23,986 bases of DNA from an uncultured Loktanella sp. (GCA_913061335.1 CAJXTP010000013.1:1-23986); one strand, 5' to 3'; numbered from the stretch's first letter, positions 13,878-22,261 are shown. The notes: generated from the sequence alone by a model not told the origin. Numbers and translations: made by a program.

Positions 13878-15040
13878 TTTCAACAGCGCAGGCGCTTGCA
13901 CATTTGTTTGACCTTGTAGGCACATTGCCGTCCGAAAACATTCCATTGCGTCACGCCGCTGGCCGCACCTTGGCACATACCGTCATCGCCAACCGTGATC
14001 AGCCTCCGTTTCCTGCCTCTGCAATGGACGGGTATGCCGTTTGCAATGCTGCTGCGGGCGCGTCGTTCACAGTCATTGGTGAAGCCGCGGCCGGACACGC
14101 GTTTGGTGGCGAGGTTTCACAAGGCAATGCGGTTCGGATATTCACCGGCGCACCGGTTCCAAAGGGCGCCGACCGCGTAATCATCCAAGAAGACGTCACG
14201 TGCGCCGGCGACATCATTACGTTGTGCGCAAACCTCAATGCCGGCACCCATATTCGACCCGCAGGTGGTGATTTCACAAATGGCACCGCGTTCACCGGAC
14301 CACGTATTTTATCGGCGTCTGATATTGCTTTGCTTGCGTCGATGAATATTGCGCATGTCCCTGTGACCCGCAAACCAGTGGTCGCGATCATCGCAACTGG
14401 TGACGAATTGGTCCAACCAGGTGAAACCCCCAACGCAGCCCAAATCATCGCGTCCAATAGCTACGGGCTAGCCGCCCTTCTTGACGCGCACGGCGCACAA
14501 ACGCGGCTATTACCGATAGCACGTGATACCGTGCCATCGCTTGAAATCGCCTTTGATTTGGCAGCAGACGCGGACCTGATTATCACCATCGGCGGCGCAT
14601 CGGTGGGTGATCACGACTTGGTCGGACAAGTCGCAATGGACAAAGGCATGGACCGCGCATTTTATAAGGTCGCGATGCGCCCCGGTAAGCCGTTGATGGC
14701 TGGCCGCATTGGCAGCTCTGCGATGATCGGCCTACCCGGTAACCCTGTTTCAGCAATGGTGTGCGGACATATCTTTGTTCTACCAGTGATCCGCAAAATG
14801 CTTGGCCTTAAGGCCGTTGCCGCGCCACGTCGCACTGCGAAACTGTTAACGAACCTTGGCGCAAACGGACCGCGTGAACACTATATGCGGGCGCACATCA
14901 GTGAAGACGGCTTACAGGTCTATGACCGTCAAGACAGCGCGCTCCTCTCCGTGTTATCGCAGGCCAATTGCCTCGCGGTACGATCGCCAAACGACGGTAC
15001 GCGGGATTCCGGTGACCTGCTGGAAATCATTGATATCTGA
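13874..15040 (+). CDS. moeA: Molybdopterin molybdenumtransferase
   Basis: A 388-residue enzyme that inserts molybdenum into adenylylated molybdopterin, the last step of basic molybdenum cofactor synthesis. Seen: PPFPASAMDGYAV (44-56), FTGAPVPKGAD (90-100), IATGDELV (173-180), IGGASVGDHDLV (239-250), MRPGKPLMAG (268-277) and IGLPGNPVSAM (285-295). Many homologues read SGGVSVGD where this has IGGASVGD, a mild change. The start overlaps moaC by 4 bases. lexA follows after 72 bases with its own promoter, so the trp-moa-moe unit probably ends here or reads through into lexA. No terminator is visible in the gap. Confidence 0.96.
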   Translation: MISTAQALAHLFDLVGTLPSENIPLRHAAGRTLAHTVIANRDQPPFPASAMDGYAVCNAAAGASFTVIGEAAAGHAFGGEVSQGNAVRIFTGAPVPKGADRVIIQEDVTCAGDIITLCANLNAGTHIRPAGGDFTNGTAFTGPRILSASDIALLASMNIAHVPVTRKPVVAIIATGDELVQPGETPNAAQIIASNSYGLAALLDAHGAQTRLLPIARDTVPSLEIAFDLAADADLIITIGGASVGDHDLVGQVAMDKGMDRAFYKVAMRPGKPLMAGRIGSSAMIGLPGNPVSAMVCGHIFVLPVIRKMLGLKAVAAPRRTAKLLTNLGANGPREHYMRAHISEDGLQVYDRQDSALLSVLSQANCLAVRSPNDGTRDSGDLLEIIDI

Positions 15041-15048
15041 CGCCAGAG

Positions 15049-15077
15049 TTGACACAAAACGAGAACATGCGTAGAAC
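15049..15077 (+). promoter_or_regulatory. lexA promoter
   Basis: A perfect -35 TTGACA (15049-15054) is separated by exactly 17 bases from TAGAAC (15072-15077), a 4 of 6 match to the -10 consensus. The SOS box lies across the spacer and the -10. Transcription would start near 15084, about 29 bases before the lexA ATG. Confidence 0.7.
15063..15077 (+). promoter_or_regulatory. LexA operator (SOS box), GAAC-N7-GAAC
   Basis: GAACATGCGTAGAAC fits the alphaproteobacterial LexA operator GAAC-N7-GAAC (GTTC-N7-GTTC on the other strand) exactly. It covers the -10 region of the lexA promoter, so LexA should repress itself. The overlapping inverted repeat TGCGTA-GAACA-TACGCA (15068-15084) is perfect. Confidence 0.9.
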
Positions 15078-15112
15078 ATACGCAAAACGTGTCAGAATGA
15101 CTGGAGCGGAAC

Positions 15113-15802
15113 ATGCTAACGAAAAAACAACTCGACCTGTTAGAATTCATCCATAAGCGCGTGCAGCGCGATGGGGTGCCACCATCTTTTGATGAAATGA
15201 AAGATGCGTTAGATCTTCGATCTAAATCTGGCATCCACCGTCTGATTACGGCGCTTGAGGAACGTGGTTTTATACGACGTCTGGCGCATCGTGCGCGCGC
15301 GCTTGAAATTGTAAAACTGCCCGATGCATTGCAGGGCAAAATCGGCTTTACACCGCGCGTTATTGAAGGCGATCGCCCCGAAAGCACGCCACCATCTGCC
15401 CTGCCCGTCGAAAGCGCCTCGGTTGAACTGCCTGTCATGGGACGCATTGCTGCCGGTACGCCGATCGCAGCAATTTCCGAAATATCGCATAACGTCGCGG
15501 TTCCTCAAACCATGTTGGGCAAAGGCGAGCACTATGCATTAGAAGTTCGCGGCGACTCGATGATTGAGGCTGGCATCAATGATGGTGACATCGTTGTTAT
15601 TCGCGAAACCACAGTGGCAAGCAACGGCGATATCGTCGTGGCCCTTGTAGAAGACGAAGAGGCGACGTTGAAGCGGTTCCGTCAGACCGGCTCGACGATC
15701 GCACTTGAGCCTGCAAACGCAGCTTTGACCACGCAGATCTACCGCGATGATCAGGTTAAGGTGCAGGGGCGTCTTGTTGGACTTATCCGTACCTATTCTT
15801 GA
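15113..15802 (+). CDS. lexA: SOS response repressor and self-cleaving protease
   Basis: A 229-residue LexA. The N-terminal winged helix-turn-helix DNA-binding domain covers about 1-65 (PSFDEMKDALDLRSKSGIHR). The linker is typical of the long alphaproteobacterial type. The self-cleavage site is Ala114-Gly115 (RIAAGTP). The catalytic dyad is Ser149 (RGDSM) and Lys187 (ATLKRF). It represses DNA repair genes until activated RecA triggers cleavage. The operator GAAC-N7-GAAC upstream shows autoregulation. A start codon with GGAGCGG about 5-6 bases before fits. The last 10 bases overlap the convergent comEC gene. Confidence 0.98.
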   Translation: MLTKKQLDLLEFIHKRVQRDGVPPSFDEMKDALDLRSKSGIHRLITALEERGFIRRLAHRARALEIVKLPDALQGKIGFTPRVIEGDRPESTPPSALPVESASVELPVMGRIAAGTPIAAISEISHNVAVPQTMLGKGEHYALEVRGDSMIEAGINDGDIVVIRETTVASNGDIVVALVEDEEATLKRFRQTGSTIALEPANAALTTQIYRDDQVKVQGRLVGLIRTYS

Positions 15803-17880
15803 GCAGTATCTCGATTTTCAGGTGGGGCTTGTCGTGGTCGTGGAGCCCAGGGGCGCTGACCCGCGACTTGCCTTGCCGTCGTTGTTATCAAGTCACCATC
15901 TGCGGATAGGTCAAACGCAAGCGCCCCAGTTTTCCTTAGAGATATAACATCAATGACGCGGCATGGGCGTTTGGATTGCACAGTTTGATTGCTGATCAAA
16001 ATATCTGCGCCACCACACCCCGTCAGCGCAGCGAGCGCCGTCTTTCCGGTGACCGCTATCATATGCCAATCGCCCAAATTAAATGCAATTTGTCTGCCCT
16101 GCCTATTAAACCCACCCTTTGCTGCAGCATCCATCTGAGCAATTGGTGCACCGTCGTTTTCCAACCATACCCCCGCAACAAACCCGCCGCCTTTAGCGCG
16201 TGAAAGGATGCGTCCATCTGCCCCCATCAGGCCGATCAATGCCCCGTTATCGGCCACTAAAACGGCAGGGCGTGTGGTTTGGCTCCAAATGAACAGTGCA
16301 CAAATTACACCGACACCACCAACCAATCGCCCGCGACCTTGCCACAGTGCGACCCAGATCAGGCTGAGCCCTAGTATCGGTAGAACTGCAGCGGATGGCG
16401 ACATCACATGCCCAACGCCGCCCTCGATATTGGCGACTTTCCCCGCGACGAACAGGATCCACTGTAAGCCTTGATCAACAAACCATAACCCAACACTCCA
16501 AAGCCCGAGTGGTGCAAGACAGACGGCAAGGACCGCTGCTGGCATGACGATAATCCCCATCAAAGGGACGCTTAAGATATTGGCCAGAAGCCCAAAATGC
16601 GCAATCTGATTGAAATGGATCGCCGCGAAAGGCGCAGTCACCACTCCCGCTACCGCCGACGATAGCACGACCGAAAAAACAATCCGTACCCACTTGGGAA
16701 GCTGCGACATATCCACATGCCGCATCCCACCAAAGACCAGCACAAGCGCGGTCGTCGCGGCAAACGACATCTGAAAACCCGGCCCGACCAAGGCCTCTGG
16801 CTGCAATATCAATACCAATGTGGCCGCCATCGCGACAGCCCGCAACGTCAGCGCCCGCCGGTCCAACAATACCGCCACCAACATCACAGCGACCATGATA
16901 TAAGCCCGTTCGGTCGCCACGTTTCCACCAGATAACGCGAGGTACCCCGCGCCGATCACCAACGCGACGACTGCAGCAAATTTTTTGGTGGCATATCGCA
17001 ATGCTAACGCAGGTATAAGGGCCAACCCCATCCGCACCACAGCGAAGACAAATCCCGTGAGTAACCCCATATGCAGGCCAGATATTGCAAGTAGATGCGC
17101 CAAGTTTGTCGCCCGCAGATCGGCAATCGTGGCTTGAGACATCGCAGATCGGTCACCCGTCATGATCGCTGCCGCAAATGCACCCGGTTCCCCTCCAATT
17201 TGATCGCGCACAGCCTTGGCAAGGGTCCGTCGTTGTTGGAAAATCCACAATCGCCACCCGTCATAACCATCTGCAACCGCGATACGCACAATAGGGTTTC
17301 GCGTGTAACCCACCGCGCCAATCTGCAAAAACCATGCATGCCGTTGAAAATCAAACCCGCCTGGTTCCGCAGGTCCAGACGGCGGCGATAGATGCCCCGT
17401 TGTCATTATCGCATCACCGGGTCGAAACGGCGCAGACCGACCATCGCCGTGCACTGATACCCTCACTTTGCTAGGCGTACGATCGGGTGACATACGGTTC
17501 AGGATAACGCGGTCCAACGTCAACCGCACGGCGTCGCTGCCTGACCGATCGATGTTGACAACGCGCCCCTCAATTGGGCCGTAGTAGCGAAAGCCAAGCA
17601 CGGGACTGCTGACTGTGTCTGTGCGGAATTTTGCTATTCCAGCTCCCGCCCCAATTAGAACTAGACCGATAATCAGCGGTGCGAAGGACACGCGCACAAG
17701 ACGCGACAAAATTAGTCCAAGCACCAATAGGCATCCAAGCCCAAGAAAAATCATGACATCGGGCTCAAACCGAAGCGAAAAATACCCCCCGATTCCGATA
17801 CCCAAACAAACGGGAACCCAGCAGAACAGATGTCCCCTTTGGGCTAATAGCTGGATCTCCAAACTGTGAAATGAGCGCAC
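15793..17880 (-). CDS. comEC: ComEC/Rec2 family DNA-uptake channel protein
   Basis: A 695-residue inner-membrane protein. After two or three N-terminal membrane segments there is an OB-like periplasmic part (about 95-200; GPIEGRVVNI, FRPGDAIMTTGHLSPPSGP, GGFDFQRHAWFLQIGAVGY). The Competence domain with many membrane segments follows (AHLLAISGLHMGL at 261-273, ALSGGNVATERAYIMV, GPGFQMSFAAT). The C-terminal part from about 545 resembles the beta-lactamase-like domain but has no HxHxDH metal motif. In competent bacteria ComEC carries single-stranded DNA across the inner membrane. Whether this strain is transformable cannot be told. The start is GTG with a G-rich but unusual upstream sequence. 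It diverges from gltX and overlaps lexA tail to tail by 10 bases. Confidence 0.93.
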   Translation of the reverse strand: MRSFHSLEIQLLAQRGHLFCWVPVCLGIGIGGYFSLRFEPDVMIFLGLGCLLVLGLILSRLVRVSFAPLIIGLVLIGAGAGIAKFRTDTVSSPVLGFRYYGPIEGRVVNIDRSGSDAVRLTLDRVILNRMSPDRTPSKVRVSVHGDGRSAPFRPGDAIMTTGHLSPPSGPAEPGGFDFQRHAWFLQIGAVGYTRNPIVRIAVADGYDGWRLWIFQQRRTLAKAVRDQIGGEPGAFAAAIMTGDRSAMSQATIADLRATNLAHLLAISGLHMGLLTGFVFAVVRMGLALIPALALRYATKKFAAVVALVIGAGYLALSGGNVATERAYIMVAVMLVAVLLDRRALTLRAVAMAATLVLILQPEALVGPGFQMSFAATTALVLVFGGMRHVDMSQLPKWVRIVFSVVLSSAVAGVVTAPFAAIHFNQIAHFGLLANILSVPLMGIIVMPAAVLAVCLAPLGLWSVGLWFVDQGLQWILFVAGKVANIEGGVGHVMSPSAAVLPILGLSLIWVALWQGRGRLVGGVGVICALFIWSQTTRPAVLVADNGALIGLMGADGRILSRAKGGGFVAGVWLENDGAPIAQMDAAAKGGFNRQGRQIAFNLGDWHMIAVTGKTALAALTGCGGADILISNQTVQSKRPCRVIDVISLRKTGALAFDLSADGDLITTTARQVAGQRPWAPRPRQAPPENRDTAQE

Positions 17881-17911
17881 TTGTCACTTGCCCCCGCGCT
17901 TAGTATCTCCC

Positions 17912-17926
17912 TGACACCACCTGTCA
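17912..17926. repeat. Inverted repeat in the comEC/gltX divergent gap
   Basis: TGACA-CCACC-TGTCA is a perfect 5-base-pair dyad in the 93-base gap from which comEC and gltX diverge. It may be an operator, but it is short and no regulator is implied. Confidence 0.25.
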
Positions 17927-17973
17927 TGTTTCATCAACTTTGGTGAACAAGAGGTTAACGCGAGGTCTTTCTC

Positions 17974-19377
17974 ATGTCACAAACGCCAATTGTCACCCGT
18001 TTTGCGCCGTCTCCTACCGGTGCGTTGCACATTGGTGGCGCGCGAACAGCCTTGTTTAATTGGCTTTATGCACGCGGCCGCGGCGGCAAATTCTTGCTGC
18101 GCATCGAGGACACAGACCAAACGCGCTCAACACCCGAAAATCGCCAAGCAATTCTCGACGGTTTGACGTGGCTGGGCCTTGACTGGGACGGTGACCCGAC
18201 CAGTCAGCACGCCAATGCTGCCCGACATGCAGAGGTCGCCAATAAGATGCTGGCGGATGGCAGTGCATACAAATGTTTCGCCACCCAAGAAGAGATTGAA
18301 GCCTTCCGCGAAGACGCCCGTGCAAACAAGACATCGACGCTTTACCGCTCTCCTTGGCGTGGCACTGCAACTGCGGAACATCCAAACCTGCCATATGTCG
18401 TCCGTGTGAAGGCGCCGCGCGAAGGGGCGATAACCTTGCATGACGAGGTGCAAGGCGATGTGACGTGGGCAAATGATCAGCTCGACGATATGATCTTGCT
18501 CCGGTCTGACGGATCGCCGGTCTATATGCTCGCGGTTGTCGTTGATGACCATGATATGGGCGTGACCCATGTGATCCGTGGCGACGACCACTTGGCCAAC
18601 GCATTCCGACAGAACCTGATTTACGACGCCATGGGCTGGAACAAACCCGTGCTTGCGCATATTCCGCTTATTTTTGGCCCTGACGGCAAAAAACTGTCGA
18701 AACGCCACGGCGCAACTGGAGCCGCTGAATATCAGGCGATGGGCTATCCCTCTGCTGGGATGCGTAACTATTTGACCCGTCTGGGTTGGAGCCACGGCGA
18801 TGACGAATTTTTTTCGGATGCACAGGCCCGTGATTGGTTTGACCTAAGCGGTGTTGGTAAATCGCCGGCGCGGTTTGATACCAAAAAGCTGGAAAACATT
18901 TGTGGACAACATAATGCCGTCGCTGACGATGCTGCGCTGCTGCATGAATTGGAAAATTACCTCGCGGCAACCGAAGCAGATACGTTGTCTGCGTCACAAA
19001 AAGATGGTCTTTTACGCGGCATGTATTGCCTTAAAGAACGTGCAAAGACATTCCCTGATCTCATTGAAAAGGCCCACTTTATTCTGACCAGTCGTCCTTT
19101 GGATCGTGACGACAAGGCGCGCGCACTTTTGACAGATGTATCCCGTAGTATACTGTTGGAATTGACGCCGCAGCTGCAAAATGTTAGCTGGGATCGTGAC
19201 GCTTTGGAGGGTGTCGTTTCAGATCTGGCCACGCGCCACGACACGAAACTTGGTAAGCTTGCAGGGCCGCTACGCGCAGCCCTTGCAGGTAGATCTGTTT
19301 CTCCAAGTGTTTTCGATATGATGCTGGTCCTTGGACGCGACGAAACATGCGCGCGATTGACTGAAAGCGCCGCCTGA
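17974..19377 (+). CDS. gltX: Glutamyl-tRNA synthetase
   Basis: A 467-residue class I aminoacyl-tRNA synthetase that loads glutamate onto tRNA-Glu. The HIGH-type motif is HIGG (19-22) in FAPSPTGALHIGGARTALFN, and the KMSKS-type motif is KLSKR (240-244) in GPDGKKLSKRHGATG. LLRIEDTD (41-48) and VIRGDDHLANAFRQ (200-213) are family marks. Many alphaproteobacteria carry two gltX copies and misacylate tRNA-Gln before GatCAB corrects it. One window cannot show whether this is the discriminating or the second copy. GAGG lies 8 bases before the ATG. Confidence 0.97.
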   Translation: MSQTPIVTRFAPSPTGALHIGGARTALFNWLYARGRGGKFLLRIEDTDQTRSTPENRQAILDGLTWLGLDWDGDPTSQHANAARHAEVANKMLADGSAYKCFATQEEIEAFREDARANKTSTLYRSPWRGTATAEHPNLPYVVRVKAPREGAITLHDEVQGDVTWANDQLDDMILLRSDGSPVYMLAVVVDDHDMGVTHVIRGDDHLANAFRQNLIYDAMGWNKPVLAHIPLIFGPDGKKLSKRHGATGAAEYQAMGYPSAGMRNYLTRLGWSHGDDEFFSDAQARDWFDLSGVGKSPARFDTKKLENICGQHNAVADDAALLHELENYLAATEADTLSASQKDGLLRGMYCLKERAKTFPDLIEKAHFILTSRPLDRDDKARALLTDVSRSILLELTPQLQNVSWDRDALEGVVSDLATRHDTKLGKLAGPLRAALAGRSVSPSVFDMMLVLGRDETCARLTESAA

Positions 19378-19404
19378 AACTATTTGGTTACGTTTATGCG
19401 TTAA

Positions 19405-19417
19405 CCCAAAATTTGGG
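19405..19417. promoter_or_regulatory. 13-base palindrome upstream of gltA
   Basis: CCCAAAATTTGGG is a perfect palindrome around one central A in the 97-base gltX/gltA gap, just upstream of the terminator-like hairpin. It could be a binding site for a dimeric regulator of gltA. No known consensus is recognised. Confidence 0.35.
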
Positions 19418-19431
19418 CAAGGTGACTATGA

Positions 19432-19463
19432 CTGCGTGTCCAGAAGGAACGCAGCTTATTTTT
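19432..19463 (+). terminator. Terminator-like hairpin in the gltX/gltA gap
   Basis: CTGCGT-G-TCC-AGAA-GGA-ACGCAG forms a 9-base-pair stem with one bulged G and an AGAA loop, followed by CTTATTTTT. This is the form of an intrinsic terminator and probably ends gltX transcripts. It ends one base before the gltA ribosome site (GGGGA, 19464-19468), so if gltA is transcribed from further upstream it would act as an attenuator or leader structure. Confidence 0.6.
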
Positions 19464-19474
19464 GGGGAATGAAT

Positions 19475-20770
19475 ATGGCTGAGACGCAAAAAACCGCAAC
19501 GCTGACAATAGATGGTCAATCCTACGAACTGCCCATGCATACCCCGACTGCCGGCCCAGATGTCATCGATATCCGCAAGCTTTACGGGCAAGCGGGTGTA
19601 TTTACATATGACCCAGGGTTCACGTCGACGGCTGCGTGTGACAGCACAATCACCTTTATCGATGGCGACAAGGGCGAGTTATTGCACCGTGGTTATACGA
19701 TCGAACAGCTGGCAGGCGAATCTCATTACCTCGAAGTATGTTATGTCCTGCTTTACGGAGAATTGCCTGACGCGGATCAGTTGGAAAAATTTGAAGCGCT
19801 TGTAACGCGCCACACCATGATCCACGAGCAGATGCACAATTTTTTCCGTGGTTTCCGACGCGACGCGCCGCCGATGGCCACTATGGTTGGCGTGGTGGGC
19901 GCAATGTCCGCATTTTACCACGATTCCACCGATATCAATGATGCGCATCAGCGCGAGGTTGCATCGATCCGCCTGATTGCCAAAATGCCAACAATTGCTG
20001 CGATGGCTTATAAATACTCTATCGGACAGCCATTTGTGTATCCGCGCAATGACTTGGATTATGCCGCCAACTTCTTAAACATGTGTTTCTCGGTCCCTGC
20101 AGAAGAATACAATGTGAACCCAATCTTGGCCCGCGCAATGGACCGCATTTTCACGCTTCACGCGGACCACGAGCAAAACGCATCGACATCAACTGTGCGT
20201 CTGGCATCATCATCCGGCGCGAACCCATTTGCGTGTATCGCGGCAGGCATCGCATGCCTTTGGGGTCCTGCTCACGGCGGCGCAAACCAAGCATGCCTTG
20301 AAATGCTCAAGGAAATAGGCACCGTCGACCGCATTCCTGAATTCATCGCCCGCGCAAAAGATAAGAACGACAATTACCGCCTGATGGGCTTTGGCCACCG
20401 TGTTTATAAGAACTTCGACCCGCGCGCGACTGTGTTGAAACAATCTGCGGATGAAGTTTTGGAACTTCTGGGCGTTGCAAATAATCCACTGTTGCAGGTC
20501 GCGATGGAATTGGAAAAGCAGGCGCTCGCTGATCCATACTTCGCTGAGAAAAAACTATTCCCGAACGTGGATTTCTATTCCGGCATTATCCTTGAAGCGA
20601 TGGGTTTCCCAACGTCAATGTTCACGCCAATCTTTGCGATGGCACGCACCGTTGGTTGGATTTCACAGTGGAAAGAACAACTTGCAGATCCACAGCTGAA
20701 GATCGGCCGTCCCCGTCAGCTCTACCTTGGCGAGACAGCACGCGACTACGTCGATATCGAAAAGCGCTAA
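19475..20770 (+). CDS. gltA: Citrate synthase (type II, hexameric type)
   Basis: A 431-residue enzyme that condenses acetyl-CoA and oxaloacetate to citrate, the entry into the TCA cycle. Catalytic residues are His267 (WGPAHGGANQ), His308 (MGFGHRVYKNFDPRA) and Asp366 (PNVDFYSG), near E. coli His264/His305/Asp362. The N-terminal domain (LTIDGQSYELP, then TYDPGF) and the length are those of the Gram-negative long form, often inhibited by NADH, though I did not verify the NADH-site residues. I chose the ATG at 19475, 7 bases after GGGGA; upstream in-frame codons run into the terminator-like hairpin. A strong terminator follows. Confidence 0.97.
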   Translation: MAETQKTATLTIDGQSYELPMHTPTAGPDVIDIRKLYGQAGVFTYDPGFTSTAACDSTITFIDGDKGELLHRGYTIEQLAGESHYLEVCYVLLYGELPDADQLEKFEALVTRHTMIHEQMHNFFRGFRRDAPPMATMVGVVGAMSAFYHDSTDINDAHQREVASIRLIAKMPTIAAMAYKYSIGQPFVYPRNDLDYAANFLNMCFSVPAEEYNVNPILARAMDRIFTLHADHEQNASTSTVRLASSSGANPFACIAAGIACLWGPAHGGANQACLEMLKEIGTVDRIPEFIARAKDKNDNYRLMGFGHRVYKNFDPRATVLKQSADEVLELLGVANNPLLQVAMELEKQALADPYFAEKKLFPNVDFYSGIILEAMGFPTSMFTPIFAMARTVGWISQWKEQLADPQLKIGRPRQLYLGETARDYVDIEKR

Positions 20771-20774
20771 TCTC

Positions 20775-20803
20775 AAAGGGTCGCCGCATAGGCGGCCCTT
20801 TTT
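20775..20803 (+). terminator. Rho-independent terminator after gltA
   Basis: AAAGGGTCGCC-GCATA-GGCGGCCCTTT forms an 11-base-pair stem (one G-U pair) with a 5-base loop and a T run, starting 4 bases after the gltA stop. This is the strongest terminator in the window. Confidence 0.95.
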
Positions 20804-20978
20804 CGTACGGTCCCGATAATGCTTAAAACAAACCGATTTATCCTACGCTCTGTAGGTCAATAAGCTTTTTGGTCCACAGCAATCACCAACAAATGGCTTG
20901 CGAAAGCTGCCCCACGTCATCAAGCGGACAGGCAGGCTTTTGACTGTAACGGAATTATGTGTTGATCGCATATTTGTC

Positions 20979-21755
20979 TTAGTGACCTTCAAATTTTGCC
21001 TGACGTTTTTCCAAAAAGGCCATAACCCCTTCTCTAAAATCATGGGTATCACCGCATTTGCCCTGCAATTTTGCCTCGAGTGCCAATTGTTCATCAAGCG
21101 TATTTTCAAATGACCCTCGGATCGCAGTCTTTAGGTGGTGGTACGTGGTCGTTGGCCCCTGCGCCAATGCACCCGCGCGCGCGCGCCAATGGGCGTCAAA
21201 TTCATCCGCCGGTTTGGCTTCATAGATCATGCCCCACGCGACAGCTTGCGCGGCTGATACTTTATCCGCAAATAGCGCGGCCCCCATCGCACGGGCGGCA
21301 CCAATCTGGCGCGGCAACCAATAGGTGCCTCCTGCATCAGGGATAAGTCCGATCCGCGTAAACGCCTGTAGGAAAAACGCATCATGGGACGCGATCACAA
21401 CGTCGGCGGCCAACGCAAGGTTCGCCCCGGCCCCCGCAGCGGGACCGTTGACCGCTGCAATTGTCGGTACTTTGCAGTCAAAGATCGCCTTAAGCATCGG
21501 GACATATTCGTCGCGCAATGTAGCTTCCAAATCCAGTGTTGCGGCTGAACCGCCATCAGCTAGATCTTGGCCAGAACAAAAAGAACGGCCAGCACCCGTC
21601 AACACGACAACGCGCGCCTCGGCTTCGATCATCTTAATCGCATCTGTGATCTCTAAACGCATTTTTGAATTCAGCGCATTCATAACGTCAGGCCGGTTCA
21701 ACGTAATAACGCCAACGCCGTTTGTAATGTTTAAGGTAATTTCCTGATAGTCCAT
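20979..21755 (-). CDS. Enoyl-CoA hydratase/isomerase family protein, PaaG-like
   Basis: A 258-residue crotonase-fold protein. The oxyanion-hole segments are FCSGQDLADGG (about 59-69) and NGPAAGAGANLALAADVVIAS (about 104-124); FTRIGLIPDAGGTYWLPRQIGAARA follows with an aspartate at the place of the catalytic acid in PaaG-type isomerases. FCSGQDL, the DAGGTYWLPR string and the C-terminal FLEKRQAKFEGH resemble 1,2-epoxyphenylacetyl-CoA isomerase (PaaG) more than ordinary beta-oxidation hydratases. No other phenylacetate gene is near, so the substrate stays open. The ATG has AAAGGA about 9 bases before. It lies 68 bases downstream of ccmH on the same strand and may share its transcript. Confidence 0.87.
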   Translation of the reverse strand: MDYQEITLNITNGVGVITLNRPDVMNALNSKMRLEITDAIKMIEAEARVVVLTGAGRSFCSGQDLADGGSAATLDLEATLRDEYVPMLKAIFDCKVPTIAAVNGPAAGAGANLALAADVVIASHDAFFLQAFTRIGLIPDAGGTYWLPRQIGAARAMGAALFADKVSAAQAVAWGMIYEAKPADEFDAHWRARAGALAQGPTTTYHHLKTAIRGSFENTLDEQLALEAKLQGKCGDTHDFREGVMAFLEKRQAKFEGH

Positions 21756-21823
21756 TTGCGCGGTCCTTTGCTGTTCACCTCAACCCTATACGTTGCGGTT
21801 AGTTTGAAAAGCACAACGGAACG

Positions 21824-22261
21824 TCAGTCGCCCAAAATTTGATCCAACCGGATTAGTTCATCATCGCTCAGGTCCGCGCCTTCTGGTTTGCGCCGTACAG
21901 CGCCCCAACCTGCACCTAATGCCAATAGAAACATCGCAGGTGCCGCCGCCCATAAAACCCAATTTACGCCAGTTACATCCGGCTTTAACAAAATGAACTC
22001 CCCGTAACGCCGCACAAGATACAATACTGCTTCGTCGTCACTATCGCCGGCAACAAGACGTTCTCGCAAAATGATGCGCAACTCCTTCGCCAACGTCGCA
22101 TTCGACTCATCAATGCTTTCATTGCGGCAAACCGGACAACGCAGCTCTGACGACAATGCCCGCGCACGCGCTTCCAGGGCAATATCAGCAAGCATTTCGT
22201 CGGGCTCAACGGCCCATGCCGTTGTGGCAACCAGCCAGATGATAATGACCAAGCGGATCAT
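21824..22261 (-). CDS. ccmH: Cytochrome c maturation protein CcmH (thiol reductase)
   Basis: A 145-residue periplasmic membrane-anchored protein. It has an N-terminal signal peptide (to about residue 17, MIRLVIIIWLVATTAWA), the redox motif LRCPVCRNESI (about 40-50) and one C-terminal membrane segment (about 101-119). It keeps apocytochrome c cysteines reduced for haem attachment and works with CcmF. It is the short CcmH form (CcmL/Ccl2 type) without the TPR domain (CycH/CcmI), which must be a separate gene. Its ATG overlaps the ccmF stop as ATGA, so the two are translationally coupled. Confidence 0.95.
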   Translation of the reverse strand: MIRLVIIIWLVATTAWAVEPDEMLADIALEARARALSSELRCPVCRNESIDESNATLAKELRIILRERLVAGDSDDEAVLYLVRRYGEFILLKPDVTGVNWVLWAAAPAMFLLALGAGWGAVRRKPEGADLSDDELIRLDQILGD

